Source: Planococcus citri (Eukaryota > Arthropoda > Insecta > Hemiptera > Pseudococcidae). From it: DNA of 64,000 nt. Of this stretch, positions 49,801 through 62,285 are shown one piece after another. The notes under the pieces were generated by a model. The model worked only from the letters and a program-made list of their open reading frames with translations, was not told the origin of the DNA and made no database searches. Each line of letters starts with the position of its first letter. Positions within the stretch are counted from its first letter, which is position 1. A program made the position numbers and the translations under genes. The DNA lies in contig NC_088681.1 of NCBI RefSeq assembly GCF_950023065.1, positions 29,298,836 through 29,362,835 of the forward strand, read 5' to 3'.

Positions 49801-52800
49801 GCGAGAAATTAGCGAAGTGTTCTGCTTTTTTTTGCTGAAATTGTCGTTCTGGCATTTTGTCGAAAATTTGCCAAAAATTCTCACGTTCGAGCTCCTCTTT
49901 AACTTTTTTGGTTACTTTTTGATTATTAAGTAGGTACCTACCTAGTTTTTCAAACTTCAAGTTTTTTTTTTTTTTTTTTAGAAAAAATTGGGTAGGTGCT
50001 CTGTGAAAATCTCAAAAAATCGAAACAATTGAATTGTTTATTTTTTTATTAATGTTTTGAAATTGGAAATAATGGCTGAAAATTGACACCTCTGCTTTCA
50101 AAAATATTCCCTTAGTTTCAAAAATGATGACTTCCCATGTATCAACATAATTACTGAATGCGAAATATGTATTTTGAAAAAACAAAATTTTCAAAACACG
50201 AATTTACCCTCTTTCCCTCCCTCCCTTCCTTCCTTCCTTCCTTCCTTCCTCCATGCGATTTGCACATTTTCAATCACTTTGAAAAACCCTAAAAGTGGTC
50301 TTGAATTTAGATGGTAATGGCATAGGTCGATGCAGAATCTCAAATACTATCTTTTTGAACAGGACCATTTTTCCCAAAACGGGTTGGATGAGACCTAGAG
50401 CGAAACACTATTTTTTCGAAAATTATTACCTACTTCTCTTTGAGAACCCATATCTCCACTCAAGGAGCACTTTCCGGAGCTAAAAGTTTTTCTGAGTGAC
50501 TTTCAACCTTAAAAAGAAGATGCCCACTGAATTTGATAAAAATCCTCCAACTTTTTTTTTGGCAACGAACTCTAATACATATTTACTTTTATCTTATAAC
50601 CAGCTTGTTTCTTGATCAAATTGAAGTGCATAGGGACTTGTGTAAGAAAATTTAAACCTTGAAAGCGATTTTCCAGGTCATTTTGTTGGCCGGAAAAAAT
50701 TGACTTAAAACTTGCAAGATGAAAATTGAACACGAAAATCACGTTTTTCTAAATTTCAATCCTTCCTTTTCCATGAAGCGATCGAGATTGAAAGTACCAT
50801 ATCCACTAAATTAAAATTTCAGGTCAAGGGGAAAATTCAGCCTTTGCACTGTGGAAAAGAGTAAATTTTATTTGTTCAAGAACTTCAAAAATTATAATTG
50901 GCTAAAAGAATAAATTTTCAAAACTTCAACAAAATTTTTAAATAACTAAGAATTTTTACGTGTATTTTTGCAAGAGTTTTGTTATTTGAGCTCTTATTCG
51001 ATAACCCGATGATAATCTAGTTCTGAAAATTTCCCGACGAAATGCCATTTAAAAAACAAAAAAAAAATTTGGGGAATTGGAAATTAAATTTCTTTGATAA
51101 ACCTTGTTTTGTCCTTGTACGTATAAAGATGGAGTTTGGGAACCGTACCTATAGCTACATAGACACAGTAAGAGTTACAAGGTCACTGGATAAGAAGTTT
51201 TCGGCACTTCTACCTTGAAACACCTCTTACACTTTTGTAAAATTTTCCACTTTGGAGGGCTCCTTCGATTCGCCGTTTAAAATTCCATAGACCCACAAAT
51301 ATATTCACGCGTATTTAGTTAGGGTTGCCGCTTCGCCGGATAGAAGGCGCGGTAAACCGCAACCGAACATCCAGTATAAGTGAATTATAGCCTTGTCAGC
51401 GTTTCCACCTCACACGCGACACATTTGCGGATACCGCTTGCGAGTTGCGAACCGCCACGCCACCACGCCGCGCCGCGCCGCGTTATCGATTCTCGAAGAT
51501 GTAAACAGAACGGTTGATTTAGTAATTGAACTCATTAGATGTATACCTGCAAATGCTCTGATATCGTAACTGGTGCCTATAGGAGCTCCATTATATTCTT
51601 TGGCCGGAACTAGCTGCACGCTGGGTGGTGCCATCGGTGTAACTTCCATCATGAACGGGTGGGCATTTGGTCCGAGTCGTTTGAGCAGCGCTTCCTACAC
51701 ACAAGAAAAATGAATGAAAATCATCGCGTCGCGTCGCGCCGTCTAAACAATAAACGATACAGTTTTCGTTGCTCGTTCGTTTGCCAAAAAGAGAGGAAAG
51801 CTTTTATGGAAAACGTGGACATGAATAATTTGAATAATACGAGTGCTGCGTTTGAAAAGCGCCTCTCGCTGCGGGCGTTCGTATTACAATTATAATCGTT
51901 CACTTGTTTTCGGCAGCAGCCTATAACTTTAACGTCAACCGAGCCGAGGACATTTATATTTCATTTCATTTTAGAGAAATAACAAAAACCTTTTCTCTAT
52001 GTCTCTGTCTATGCTATGTGAGTCTCGAGTAAGTAGGTACTGCGAGCGTACAATCGAAAATAAGTTACACGAAATTGTCATATAGCAAATATTTTATTAA
52101 CAGGAGGATATATACTAACATGAAAGAGTCTCTCACGCTTCTGCTCACTTTGGCCAATCAAATAAACCAAGTGTCGCCGAACACAAACGATGCCCGAAGA
52201 AAAATGTCACATAAACTTACCATCTCTCTATCTCTACTGCGTAGATTTTTATTCGATAAAAGAGATAAAAGTATAAGTTACGTTGATACGTTGTCTATGC
52301 TGACATTGCAAACGAGTTAAAGGCTATTTAAAACAAAACAACCATGTTGCGAAAACCCCATGCATTGTGCAGATACGAGTAGCTTCGATAAAATGGAAAA
52401 AATTACGATTTTTGTACACTGCTGACCGAATTTTTCCCCATGAAAATTCTGCTATTGTAAATATGTACATACGCAGAAACAGCGAAAATAACGTTTCTTT
52501 ATACTGCTAGTATTTTAAATGTCTAAAATTTTCAGAATTATATAACATTTATTTATGCTGGCCCATTGAAAATCTGTGCTGCTTTCAAATTTCGATTTAG
52601 CCAGAGCCCAGAATCGTAAAACTATGAATAGATATGGGGAAAATAGTCCTATCTTGACATAACTTATGTACTTAATTTGAAAAAAATTTTCTGCTCTTGA
52701 TGTTTGATGAATTGCTTCAATTTTTTGAAAGATGAAATTCTGTTGGTGGGCAAACATTTGAAGAAGGCTCAAGAAAAATAGTCATTTTAGGTACCTACAT

Positions 52801-55800
52801 TTTTTACTCACCTCTTAAGTATATTAAAAAATTATAATCGAAAAATTTTAGTGATTCTGGTAGCAGTTTTTTATGCAGACTTAAGGTATTTCAGAACAAA
52901 GCCCGTAGAATAGAAACTAATGAATAAAACTTTTAAAAAAATATGTTGCAGAAGTCTTCTATTGGCCGAAATCGATGAATTAGATGCTTTGAAAAAATAT
53001 CAAAGTTGAATAGAACAATGATAATTGACTTATTCGTGAATTTTGAACCCCTCCCCGCCCCCTAATTGATTAATGGTGGTGAATTTCAAATCAATAATGG
53101 TCAATAACTACTGATTGGAATATTTTTTGGTTATTCGAGTCAGAAACTTCAGAGAATCTAATGAACGGACAGTGGACACTCTCCCATTTGAACAAAACCA
53201 AGCTAGATCAATTGATCAAGAAAAGTTTTTTTTTTTTTGGATTTTTGACAAATTTTTGAAAATTTAAAGAAGTTTAAAAAACATGTTTTAATGACGATTT
53301 TCATTTTTTTTTTCGAAATTACTGAAGTTTCTTAAAGTAACTGTTGGTTCCGGTTTTTCAAAATTTCGGTTGCTGAAGTTACTTTTTTCTTAATTTTCAA
53401 AAATTCTTTTCTTCTTAACTAGAAAAAAAAAGTTTAAAATATTTACTAGTGAATAATTCACAAAAGTATTCACTTTTTTATTGTTTTTCAACTGGTTACA
53501 TTTCCCTATTTCTGGTGCTGCGATATCAAAGCTTTGCCTTTGACGCTGAAAAAAAGTATTGTTTCTTGCCAAAAATCGCTAGAAATTGTCGTTTGTTCAC
53601 AAAAAATTTCAAATGTCTCACTTTTTTTCCAAAAATGATTCAATAAAAGTCTCGCTTTGTTGCCAAACATTTAACAAAAAGCCTCGATTTCTTCCAAAAA
53701 ATGTCTGTCTAATCTTTTATCAACATTTTCGAAAAAAATCCACTTTCTTTGCTGAAAGCTGTAAAATATCTCACTTTAGTCAAAAATTGCAGACATTTTT
53801 TGCGAGTACGTAGCGTAACTTTTAAACCGGTTCATTTTTTTTTCAAAAATTTGACAAAAGTTTTAGATTTTTTACTAAATTGCTAAAAAGTTTCGCTTTT
53901 TTGCAGGACAATCCAAAAAAGTGTATGTTTGTTCTAAAAAGTGCCTAAAAGAGTTCATTTTTTTTGCTAAAATAGCTAAAATCTCGCTTTTTTTGAAAAA
54001 AAAATATCAAAAATCTTCGCTTTTATGTTAAAGTTGGTTTATCACCTACAAGTTGTGAAATAGTATAATTTTTTTGAAGAAAATTTAAATAGTTTAAGTA
54101 TCATTTTTTTGCCACTAACTGCCAAAAGTTTTAAAGCTTTTTTTCACATTTGAAATGAAATTTTCTGGTTCTTTTCGTAATAACGGTTTTTTTTTTTTTG
54201 GAAGGCATCAAAAACTACTAAGTTGAGACCATTCTGGGGCCTTCAGCGACTTTTCAATTTCTTTCAGAAATTTCAACACACTTCAAAAAGGCCAAAAATG
54301 AAGTTTAGGACCTGTAACTTTGGCCGGTGCTTATTGGACATCCTCTATTCCGTTTTCGGGTTATTGCGAAATTCCAGGAGTGCTCTTTCAAAAAGGATTT
54401 TTTGATCACAAAGAAAAAAAATTTAAAAATCCAAAAATAAACTTTAGGATTTCAAATTTTGGTTGTGGGGCTTTCAACACAGGCTCTTTTGATCTATCTT
54501 GGTCTCATTCAAATCGGCGAGGGCCAGTTCAAAAGAAACCCTTGCAAGCAAATGGAATTTTTCGCGAAAAAAATTTTGATCAGTCATTTTTATCTATGAA
54601 TACAATAGTCCAGTCCCAGGATTTCCAAACGACCCCATCTTGCCACGAATCATCTGCCTTTCAATTTTTTTTTTAGTTTTAATGTTCATTTTTTCACTGA
54701 CGTTGGCTGGCTGTATGGTAGCCTTATGGGAATTGAAAATGATAAATTTTTTTTCATCGAAAAATTCGGCACCCGTGTAACGGCTTTCCCGCTACGCTTT
54801 TATTTTTTTCTCTCGGTGGTTGGCGTAATTTTTACTCGTTCAGATAAATGATAATGTAACTTATTTTCAACTCGTGTATGAAAGTACACACTACACAGTT
54901 GCATATGTACATATAGTACTCCGTAAATTGTCTATTCCAAGGGTATTTTTCGCGTTATTAACCATTATAACGGCTGCGGCGAAGGCGAACGCGCCTTTGA
55001 TTCGTTCTCTATATAGGCAATAAATGGACGTAACATTTTGAAATCGTGTTAGCCCACCCACACCGCTTCAATTTCTCATCTACGTATACATATTGTAGTA
55101 TAATCTATCAGTAAAATATGTTGCTGGTTTTTAACGGGGCAAATACGAGTATGTGGGGCGTTTGTAAAATTAATCTGTTTTTTTTTTTCACGTGTCTCGT
55201 CGGAAATTTTTCACGCGGCTAATAACGTTTATTTTATAATGTTGCATAGAATGAAGATAAATGTTTTAAAAGGGGGTCAATTTTTTCACATTACTTAATG
55301 GATTTCTCGTACTCTTTTCACAAGAATGTAGTTATAAAAAGTACCTATGACATTTAACCAAGTATTAAAGACCTCAGTATAATCTCCGGAGAGTGATTTG
55401 GTTGTTGACATTAGCAAAACCAAAGTTGCAAACGACCTTTTATCTGGCTTCCAACAACTTATGTTTCTCGTAGCACCACCCGCGCCCGCTCCTCCAACGC
55501 GCGTATGGCGTGTAATATAAATTTCTTAGGTGTTCCAAGAGGTACCTCTAACCTAGTACGTGAGCTCAACACTACGTAAATTTAAGGGTTAATACGATGC
55601 TGGGGTCTTCACCCCTTCGAGTATGTGTTTACACGAACGTGATGCAGTTTCGTCGCGCTAGAGAAAAATACGAGTGCTTGTGGAATTTATTGTTATTCGA
55701 GTGAAGTACTGATTTTTAGATGTTGTCGTTGAACTTACAAATTTAATGTACCTTACTTAGGTATCAATTGCCAACATATCGCAGATTTTTTAGCTGTTAT

Positions 55801-58800
55801 GTTTGAATAAACGATTGTGAAAAATTTTCTCGAGCAGTGGTTTGTTTTCATTTTGACGAGTTGGTAACTAAATTGATTATATTCAAAAATAAATCGAAAA
55901 GGTGCTCAAGTGCATTTTTCGATTTCTGGTACCCAAGTAAATTTTTGAAAATCAAATTTGGACCAAAAATATTGAAAAATCAATACCTATCTTACAAAAT
56001 TGACGTAGCAAGCTGAAATTTGGTAAACATCTTACTTTCGCCCCCCTCCCTCCAATCGATTGGAAATGATTACAAACCGTTTTCAGCAGATTTTGACACT
56101 TGAAATTTCCGCAGAATGTTACCCAATGAAGTTGGATTCATCAGATGATTATTTTCTAATTTGGAAAAATGTACCCGTTACAAGTAGAAAATAATTGAAA
56201 ATTTTTAATTTCTCTGAAATTGCAAATATATGTATGTATGACGTAGTTCGAGTTGATATTAGTCTAGATATGAATTTTAGGCATTTAGGTCACTCGAAAG
56301 GGGTGTCACGTGTTCCCAAAATGGCACAATCCAATTTTTTAAATAAAAATCGTCAAACAGAAAAAATCGACGAATTTGATCCAAATTCAGTTTGATGGTG
56401 TAGTTTGGCGTCTTTGATAAAATATTGCAAGGAAAACAATTTTTGATCAAATTTGACTACTTTATGCAGAAAAAAATCACGTTTCCAAATGGTTATATAA
56501 CCGCATGTATCAGCAACTAGTACTCGAAAAATTCTGAAACAATCATCACTGGTGGAAAATGACGTCAGATTTTTGATTGGACCTCATATATAGAAATCAT
56601 TACCTATTTGTTGGACTTGTACCTATTTGTGGAGGTTTTGAGGTCCATGGGTGAGGTCAATTTAAAAAACTAAGGCTGTATTCGTGTTCATGCGATATCG
56701 AAAACATAGGTACTACCAATTTCATGTGTCACACGAATGAAACCATTTTTTTGACTTTTACCCTCTTTGGGGAGGTGCTGGGGGCCGTGGATGAGGTCCA
56801 ATCAAAAATCTGACGTCATATTTGTGTTCAGCGTCACCAAAAACATACAAATCGATATATCACATGCCTCAGATTTTTTTTGAAAGTTTTGCCCAAATTT
56901 GGAGGAGGGGGTACTCCCCCTCCATTGAGAGATCCCGTCTCGAACATTGAATATTTCGAAGAAACATCAAAAGGCAGACCTATGAAATTTTTTTAAGAAT
57001 TTTAAATGGTAGCTCAAACTTACAGCGTTATTTTGAAATTTGAACTTTCAATTTGAAAGTTCAACTTTCAACTTTTGAAACTTTCAAACTACATAAAAAG
57101 TTCAAAATGAAATGCTCTTTCGAACTGTGAAATCAGTTTTGATCAAAGTATCATAGCTTTGGAGGCATGCGCTTCTGAAGTTGAGTACCTCGAGACATTG
57201 TGAGAATAATTTAGGCCCCCACCCCGCCCCCTGAGGGGATTGGGACCAAACTGATTGCGGGTTTCTTACCTATTAGGTGGGTAAACATGTGAAAAATATC
57301 TTTAAAAATGTCCCATTTAAAATTTCAAAAATCTATACTTACTTGAATAAAAGACTTGAATTTTTTGGGAGGGAGGATGGAGAGGAAAGAGTTGATTAAA
57401 AAAAGAATCAGAAAGGGGTTGATTTAAAAAAAAAAGTTTCAAAAGAGTTGGTTGAATCGACTGAAGAGTTGATTCATTTTCAAAAGAAATTTGCTCAACT
57501 CTGGTTTCAAGCCGTTTTGAGGTCCTGTATCCATATTTTGGAAATTAGACGGTTTCTATGGCACTTTTTGAACATCTGGAATTTTCAAAATATGGCTTAA
57601 GGGTTCCAACAAGGCTTGAAGCCACCTCCAATCGACTCAGCATGTTAAAATTACTGTGTATAGTAAATTTTACCTTTCCAACATCATTGGGCAAAATTTT
57701 GTGGAAATTTAAACTTAGGGGTTCGAACCTATTTTCAATCGATGAGAGGAGAGAGGGGGTTGAAAAAATAGAGTACATACCAAATTTCAGCTTTCATAGG
57801 TCAATTGGTAAAATTTTTGATTTTTTGGCCTTTTTGGGACAAATATTTTATTTATCATTTGCTAATGATGCAGATGTATTTTCACATGCTTTTTCGATTC
57901 ATTTATGTCGGGTTCAAAAAATTTTCTGCCTGTTGAGATACTTTTCCTCGTTAAACGAAAGAAAAGTATGAGAAAATATTTTCCCACAATGTGTATTAGT
58001 TTACGAGTAGTTATAATTTTGTATTTCCATCTCATCTTGTTGCTGCCTATTTCTTGAATGGAAATTTTTCTCGAATCAAATTAGGTACAATTTTCCGATA
58101 TCTTGAAGGGTTCTCGTTGGGAATTGTTTTATACGATGAAATTCGGTGAAATATTCGCATACCTACTACAATGGTCTTCAATTTGAGGCATTAGCGTGTA
58201 ATAAGGATAATGATCTGAGGGTGAATTCGTCTTTCATTTGGAATTCGATTACTAATTCGAACTAATTATTTTTACAAATGTTGTAGGTACCTACGTTTTG
58301 TTAGAGGTTTATTAAAATTGCGCGAAAACGAGAAGGAAAGCTAGCGTGAAAATTGATTCGAGTTATATTTCCCATCTCGACGTTTACGTTACCTTATAAA
58401 TCAACCAGCGGCCTTATATTTTTAATGAAATAACCAAAACTGTAGCGGTATTAATATTTTAATGAAGCGAACCTCAGTTGCTTAACGGAGAGTTTTTTTT
58501 TCGCTTTTTAAACAAAACGTCGTTATTTCCTCTCTTTTTTTATATTTATTTTATTTATTTCTACTTTTTTTCCTTCCTCATCTTTACCTGTAACGGAGTC
58601 AATGGTGCTTTAGGAAGTTTTTCATGCGGTGGATGCAGCTGCACTAAACACATAATTGCTTCGTTACAAAATTTTAGTCCCATTACTTCTTCGTCTTCTC
58701 TGCCGTATCGAAAAGTCAACGTTACTTGCCCGTAGACCTACAACAGTAAATTTTATTTCCAGATAGAAAGATTAATAAGTCTTAAGTCGCTCGATGTGTA

Positions 58801-59362
58801 TAAACTCGACTACTTTTACCCAACGAGATTCTAGCTAAATGAAACGTTATAAACGAGCTAACATGTCGAACGTCTGCGCACCGCAGATAAAATATTCTTT
58901 TACGAGATCAACTTCCGAAAAAAAACACTCTAAGAGAAAAAAAAATGGCTACATTTGGATGGTATTGTGATAAATTGAGAACGTTTTGTTGCGACCAAAC
59001 GCCGAGTCTCGATGATGTACTTTTCTCTTCCTGCCTTAAAACGACGAGTAAATTGATCGTGTTTGTTTTTATACAAGATAATCTGCTTTATGGTATATGA
59101 GTGATGAAATTTCTCTACGATTTATTTTATATTTTTCTTCGGATGCGTGTCGACGAAATTTATACTCGATGCAGGTTCCTTCGTCGAAAGTTTAAAAATT
59201 GATGAAAATTGACTCCGAGTACTTACTTTTTTGTCTTTGAGGTAATCCGGATCGACGTAAACGACTCCTTGTATTTTATCTGCTGATTTGTCCGATACTA
59301 CGATATCTCTAGTGCCTAAATATAATATGATTTTGTTATTTTGTGCTGATTTTTTGTATACC
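43876..59362 (-). CDS. arrestin homolog (insect visual/antennal type), first exon missing
   Basis: Arrestins bind phosphorylated G-protein-coupled receptors and end their signalling. Minus-strand exons in gene order are 59227-59362, 58588-58737, 51547-51694, 44534-44820 and 43876-44358. All have GT-AG borders and matching phases, giving 400 codons after an unfound short first exon (phase-2 entry before VYKKS). The N-domain shows LYLGTRD, VVYVDPDYLKDKK and VTLTFRYGREDEEVMGLKF, then LKRLGPNAHPF and APPSVQLVPAKEYNGAPIG. The C-domain shows KLEASLDKAVYSHGDSIQV, IQHVDVCMFSNGKFKNVV, the Pro-Gly turn CPLRPGATLTKTF, FAIYVSYYVKIK and VKLPFAL. The tail shows neither a clathrin box nor an AP2 motif that I can see. 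Resemblance is closer to the insect 'arrestin homolog' than to Kurtz. Two introns approach 7 kb. Confidence 0.93.
48760..49980. repeat. decayed tandem array, GCCAAAAATTGCC / TCTCGCTTTTT type
   Basis: Over 1.2 kb, words such as 'tttgccaaaaat', 'attgccaaaa', 'tctcgctttttgcc' and 'aaaaattgcc' recur every 30-40 bases with much divergence. The same word set appears at 53560-54130 and more weakly at 41340-41690. Small Phe/Lys-rich frames inside are by-products. Confidence 0.65.
50216..50252. repeat. CTTC/CTCC microsatellite
   Basis: About seven perfect CTTC units are flanked by CTCC units. Confidence 0.95.
53560..54130. repeat. second decayed GCCAAAAA-type array
   Basis: This repeats the words seen at 48760-49980 ('cttgccaaaaatcgc', 'tctcgctttttttg', 'ttgctaaaaagtttcgc') with irregular 30-45-base spacing. 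Confidence 0.6.
56559..56819. repeat. element bounded by 29-bp perfect inverted repeats
   Basis: 56559-56587 is the exact reverse complement of 56791-56819. The left arm begins 'atgacgtcagatttttgatt' and the right arm ends 'aaaaatctgacgtcat'. The 203 bases between the arms have no open frame. Within and just beyond it, a diverged ~143-bp direct repeat is also visible ('ggaggt...gaggtcc...' at about 56630 and 56770). It could be a MITE or a recombination hairpin. Confidence 0.75.
57041..57063. repeat. 23-bp near-palindrome
   Basis: 'tgaactttca' and 'tgaaagttca' face each other around a three-base centre (att), followed by further TTCAACTTTCAA words. Confidence 0.6.
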
Positions 59363-61240
59363 CTGTGAACAGAAATTTCAAAGTCGTTTTTAATAATGGT
59401 GTTTCGTATTCGATTAATTGATGATGATTTCGTTGGAATTTTATGAAGGTAATTCATTTTTAAAGCGTCTTAAAAATTAAAATCATTTACAATTTTTTTT
59501 TCAATGCAAGAAAATTTTCAATTATTTTAAAGTAAAATTGTTATTTTTTGAAATTTTGCATCCTGTGATAGGTACTTATTAATTTCTACTCGAGTATATT
59601 TTTGAAATAGGACTACCCCTAAAAGAAGTGAATTTTGCCTAAAAAAATTCACCAAACTTCGAAAACGACGAAAAGTATTAAAAATGCAAATTTTCCACCT
59701 CGATAAAATTCACATCTATACGGTCATTAAAACTTCGATTATCTTTGGATGGTACATTTCCTCTATTATAACATCGACAACGACTATAATTTCACCTATT
59801 TAAGTAAGACATCTTTATATCTATGCGAGGAAACAAGTAGAAATAATCGATCTCGCAATGAGAAAGTTTTGCCAAACTAGGTGTCGTCGAAAGGGCGATT
59901 GTGGTTCGAATTAAAGGTACAATGGACTACAGCCTCGTTCATTAATCATGTTTACTTTCGATATACGAACCTTGCCTTCGACCAACTATAGTGTTGAAAT
60001 CGGATTTTTTTTCCCTCGAGCAATAAAAGCACTCATGGCGAGAAATTTTTGCGGGGTGAGAAAAGTATAACGATTAGAAAAAAGGCACAGATTTTCCATT
60101 TGTAGAATTTTCAAGGTAGGATGAAACGTTATCTATAGGTACCTGAAGTACCTTCTTCAAGTTTAGAAGTAGACTTACAAACACTAATCTACTCGTATTA
60201 CTTACTCGATTGTGTGGTAAATGAATTCAGTGTGAAGTAGAAAAAGAAAAAGAAAAGAAAAATGATCGAGACACTTTGATAAAAACTTAATTTATTAAAA
60301 AAATCTTTATACATTATGTACCAACCTATCAAATTTTATACGACACTCGATCGGCGAGTTTTCCAGTTTCAAGAGAGCGGTAAGATTTCAAAGGTTTAAT
60401 AAATTTTTAAACATCAATTTGGTTAGTTCGACTTTGAAAGTTTTTCAAACGTTCGTTAAAAATCCTTCGTCATCTGTGGGCCCGGCCGCTCTGTGTAAAA
60501 GTTGAATTACGCGGCTCACGATGTAAAGCTTTACCGCTCCAGTTAGCATGACAAGTTAGTTTTATAAATGAATTATGTTTCGATCGAGATTAATAAATTA
60601 TAAAATTTCAACTTCACTTATACCGTAACAAGCGCATAAACAAAACAAGTACCCTAATCTGTGCAGCTTGCGTTATTCGAGACTGCGAAAAGTTGGTGCT
60701 CAGACCACACGAACTCAGATTGAATTACATCTTCTTGCTATCTTCGTGTTGATGTAGAGGAGTACATGTTTCAGAGCGTCCCATTAGAGTTGCTTTTATT
60801 TATAAGAGAAGAATTTCGTTTTTTTGATTTGTTTTGTTCCCGACGGATCTGAAGGGAGCCTTTTTTGAAAAGCTTTTAACCCTCTAAAGAATTTTAAAAA
60901 ATCAAAAAACATAAATATTGAGAAAATTTTTGAAATTGCGAATCTTCATCTTTCAACTTTTTCCTTTGGTCTTGGTATCAAGAGGCAAGCGCTGGAAGGA
61001 TGCCAAGGGGATCTATGTTGATTGTTGATGGTATGAGACTGTTAGATCCCCGTGTCTTGTCTAAAACTAACTCTCTAAATTCAAATTTCGCTATTTCAAG
61101 CCACCTCCAGCATGATTTGTGATTTCTCCAGAATTTCAAAATTTCTCTAGAATGCATGAAAAATAATTTGAAGTCGTCATCAACTCATCATCAACATTTT
61201 TATTACTTTTCCTAACGATTGCTATCTACATATAAACTAA
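59363..61240. other. region upstream of the recognised arrestin exons
   Basis: The missing short first coding exon and promoter of arrestin should lie here or further right. A GC-richer patch (60470-60560) and minus-strand donor-like GTAAGT sites (near 60180 and 60200) are present, but none follows an in-phase ATG. A read-through frame from 59457 would give an unusual 32-residue N-terminal extension before VYKK. It is less likely than splicing at 59363. Confidence 0.4.
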
Positions 61241-61249
61241 TTTTTAAAT

Positions 61250-61900
61250 TTAAATTTATAACATTTTAGGTCATGTGTTTACATCGTTTTAAGCGTTGAA
61301 TTTACGGTGCATCCACTGGCTGTCTTGCTTTAGAGTTTGGGTGGTCTGGTATTCGCTGGTGACTCTGGTGGTATCTTAATTCTTATTGCAAATTTTTATC
61401 ACACTGGGTGTCTTAAGGTCCCAATAGATTTGATCATTGTGAACATACCAGGGTGCAGAGGTAACTTTACGCAGCCATTTATTCTACCATGGCTATACTC
61501 GTACATATTTTTTCAATGTTACTTTTTTGTAGCTGTTTCCCAGAAGGGTGCTGTGTAAGTCCAAATTGGTTTAATGAATGTTTTATAAATCAACAGCTTA
61601 TTCTGAAGCAACTTTTTCTTACTCAGTAGCCATGCCATATTATGCAGATTTAGGTTGACTTCATCTAGTTTCTTTTCAATATGGGTTCTCCGTGTAAGTT
61701 TTCTGTCCAGGTGCATACCAAGGTACCTACTTCATGCTTGGTTTTTCTGGTATTATTCGCTCATTTAGGAATAAGGAGTGTAACTGATGTTTCATTTAGA
61801 AAATATTACATGTTCAGATTTGTCATTGTTGATTTTCACATGCCATCTTTCATGCCTATGAGTCAATGTCATCAATGGCACTTGGCAGTCTTTCTGTAAC
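61250..61900 (-). pseudogene. degenerate jockey-type non-LTR retrotransposon fragment
   Basis: A minus-strand open stretch (61519-61716) reads as the C-terminal part of a non-LTR reverse transcriptase. It has MHLDRKLTRRTHIEKKL, then LLIYKTFIKPIWTY and a WET/WGTA-like motif, the standard end of jockey-clade polymerases. Beyond a stop and frame change, the typical continuation is visible at about 61400-61460 (SAPWYVHNDQIYWDLK). Upstream, remnants around WHVKINNDKSEHVIF appear in another frame. Stops and frameshifts show it is dead and truncated. No poly(A) tail or target duplication was identified. Confidence 0.8.
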
Positions 61901-62285
61901 TACAGTCAGATCAGAGTGTGCTGCGACTGATTAAATTTGATACAGTGGAGTCTCAATAACTCAAACTCTGTTAACTCAAAAACTCCGGTAACTCGAAGCA
62001 AAGTCTGTTTCTGTTCAACTTCCCATAAGACTCAATGTAAAATTCACGTCTTTACCTCAAAGTAAAAAGTCTTCCGATAACTCGAAGTGAAATTTTTGTA
62101 AAATATAGAAAAAACCTCTGCAAGTCAAACGTTGCCAACGTTGCCTCTATAACTTGAATTTCTTGTTGAAAAAACTTGTAAATTCAAATCTCATTGATGC
62201 AAACCTCTTTTACAAACACATTGGAGTTACTTAAATTACATTTATGTCCATAAACATGTACATTTCACTTAAATACACAGGTATA

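Larger units (their letters stand above)
44821..51546 (-). other. 6.7-kb arrestin intron filled with repeats
   Basis: This is bounded by the donor GTATAC (minus strand, at 51541-51546) and an acceptor at 44821-44822. It contains one dispersed-repeat copy (45480-45610), a large decayed GCCAAAAA array (48760-49980), a CTTC microsatellite (50216-50252) and poly-T runs. No internal gene is recognised. Confidence 0.8.
51695..58587 (-). other. 6.9-kb arrestin intron filled with repeats
   Basis: The donor is GTAAAG (minus strand, 58582-58587) and the acceptor lies at 51695-51696. It holds a second decayed GCCAAAAA array (53560-54130), an internally duplicated block (54210-54620), dispersed-repeat copies (55990-56110, 57600-57830) and a 29-bp inverted-repeat pair (56559-56819). 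No internal gene is recognised. Confidence 0.8.
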
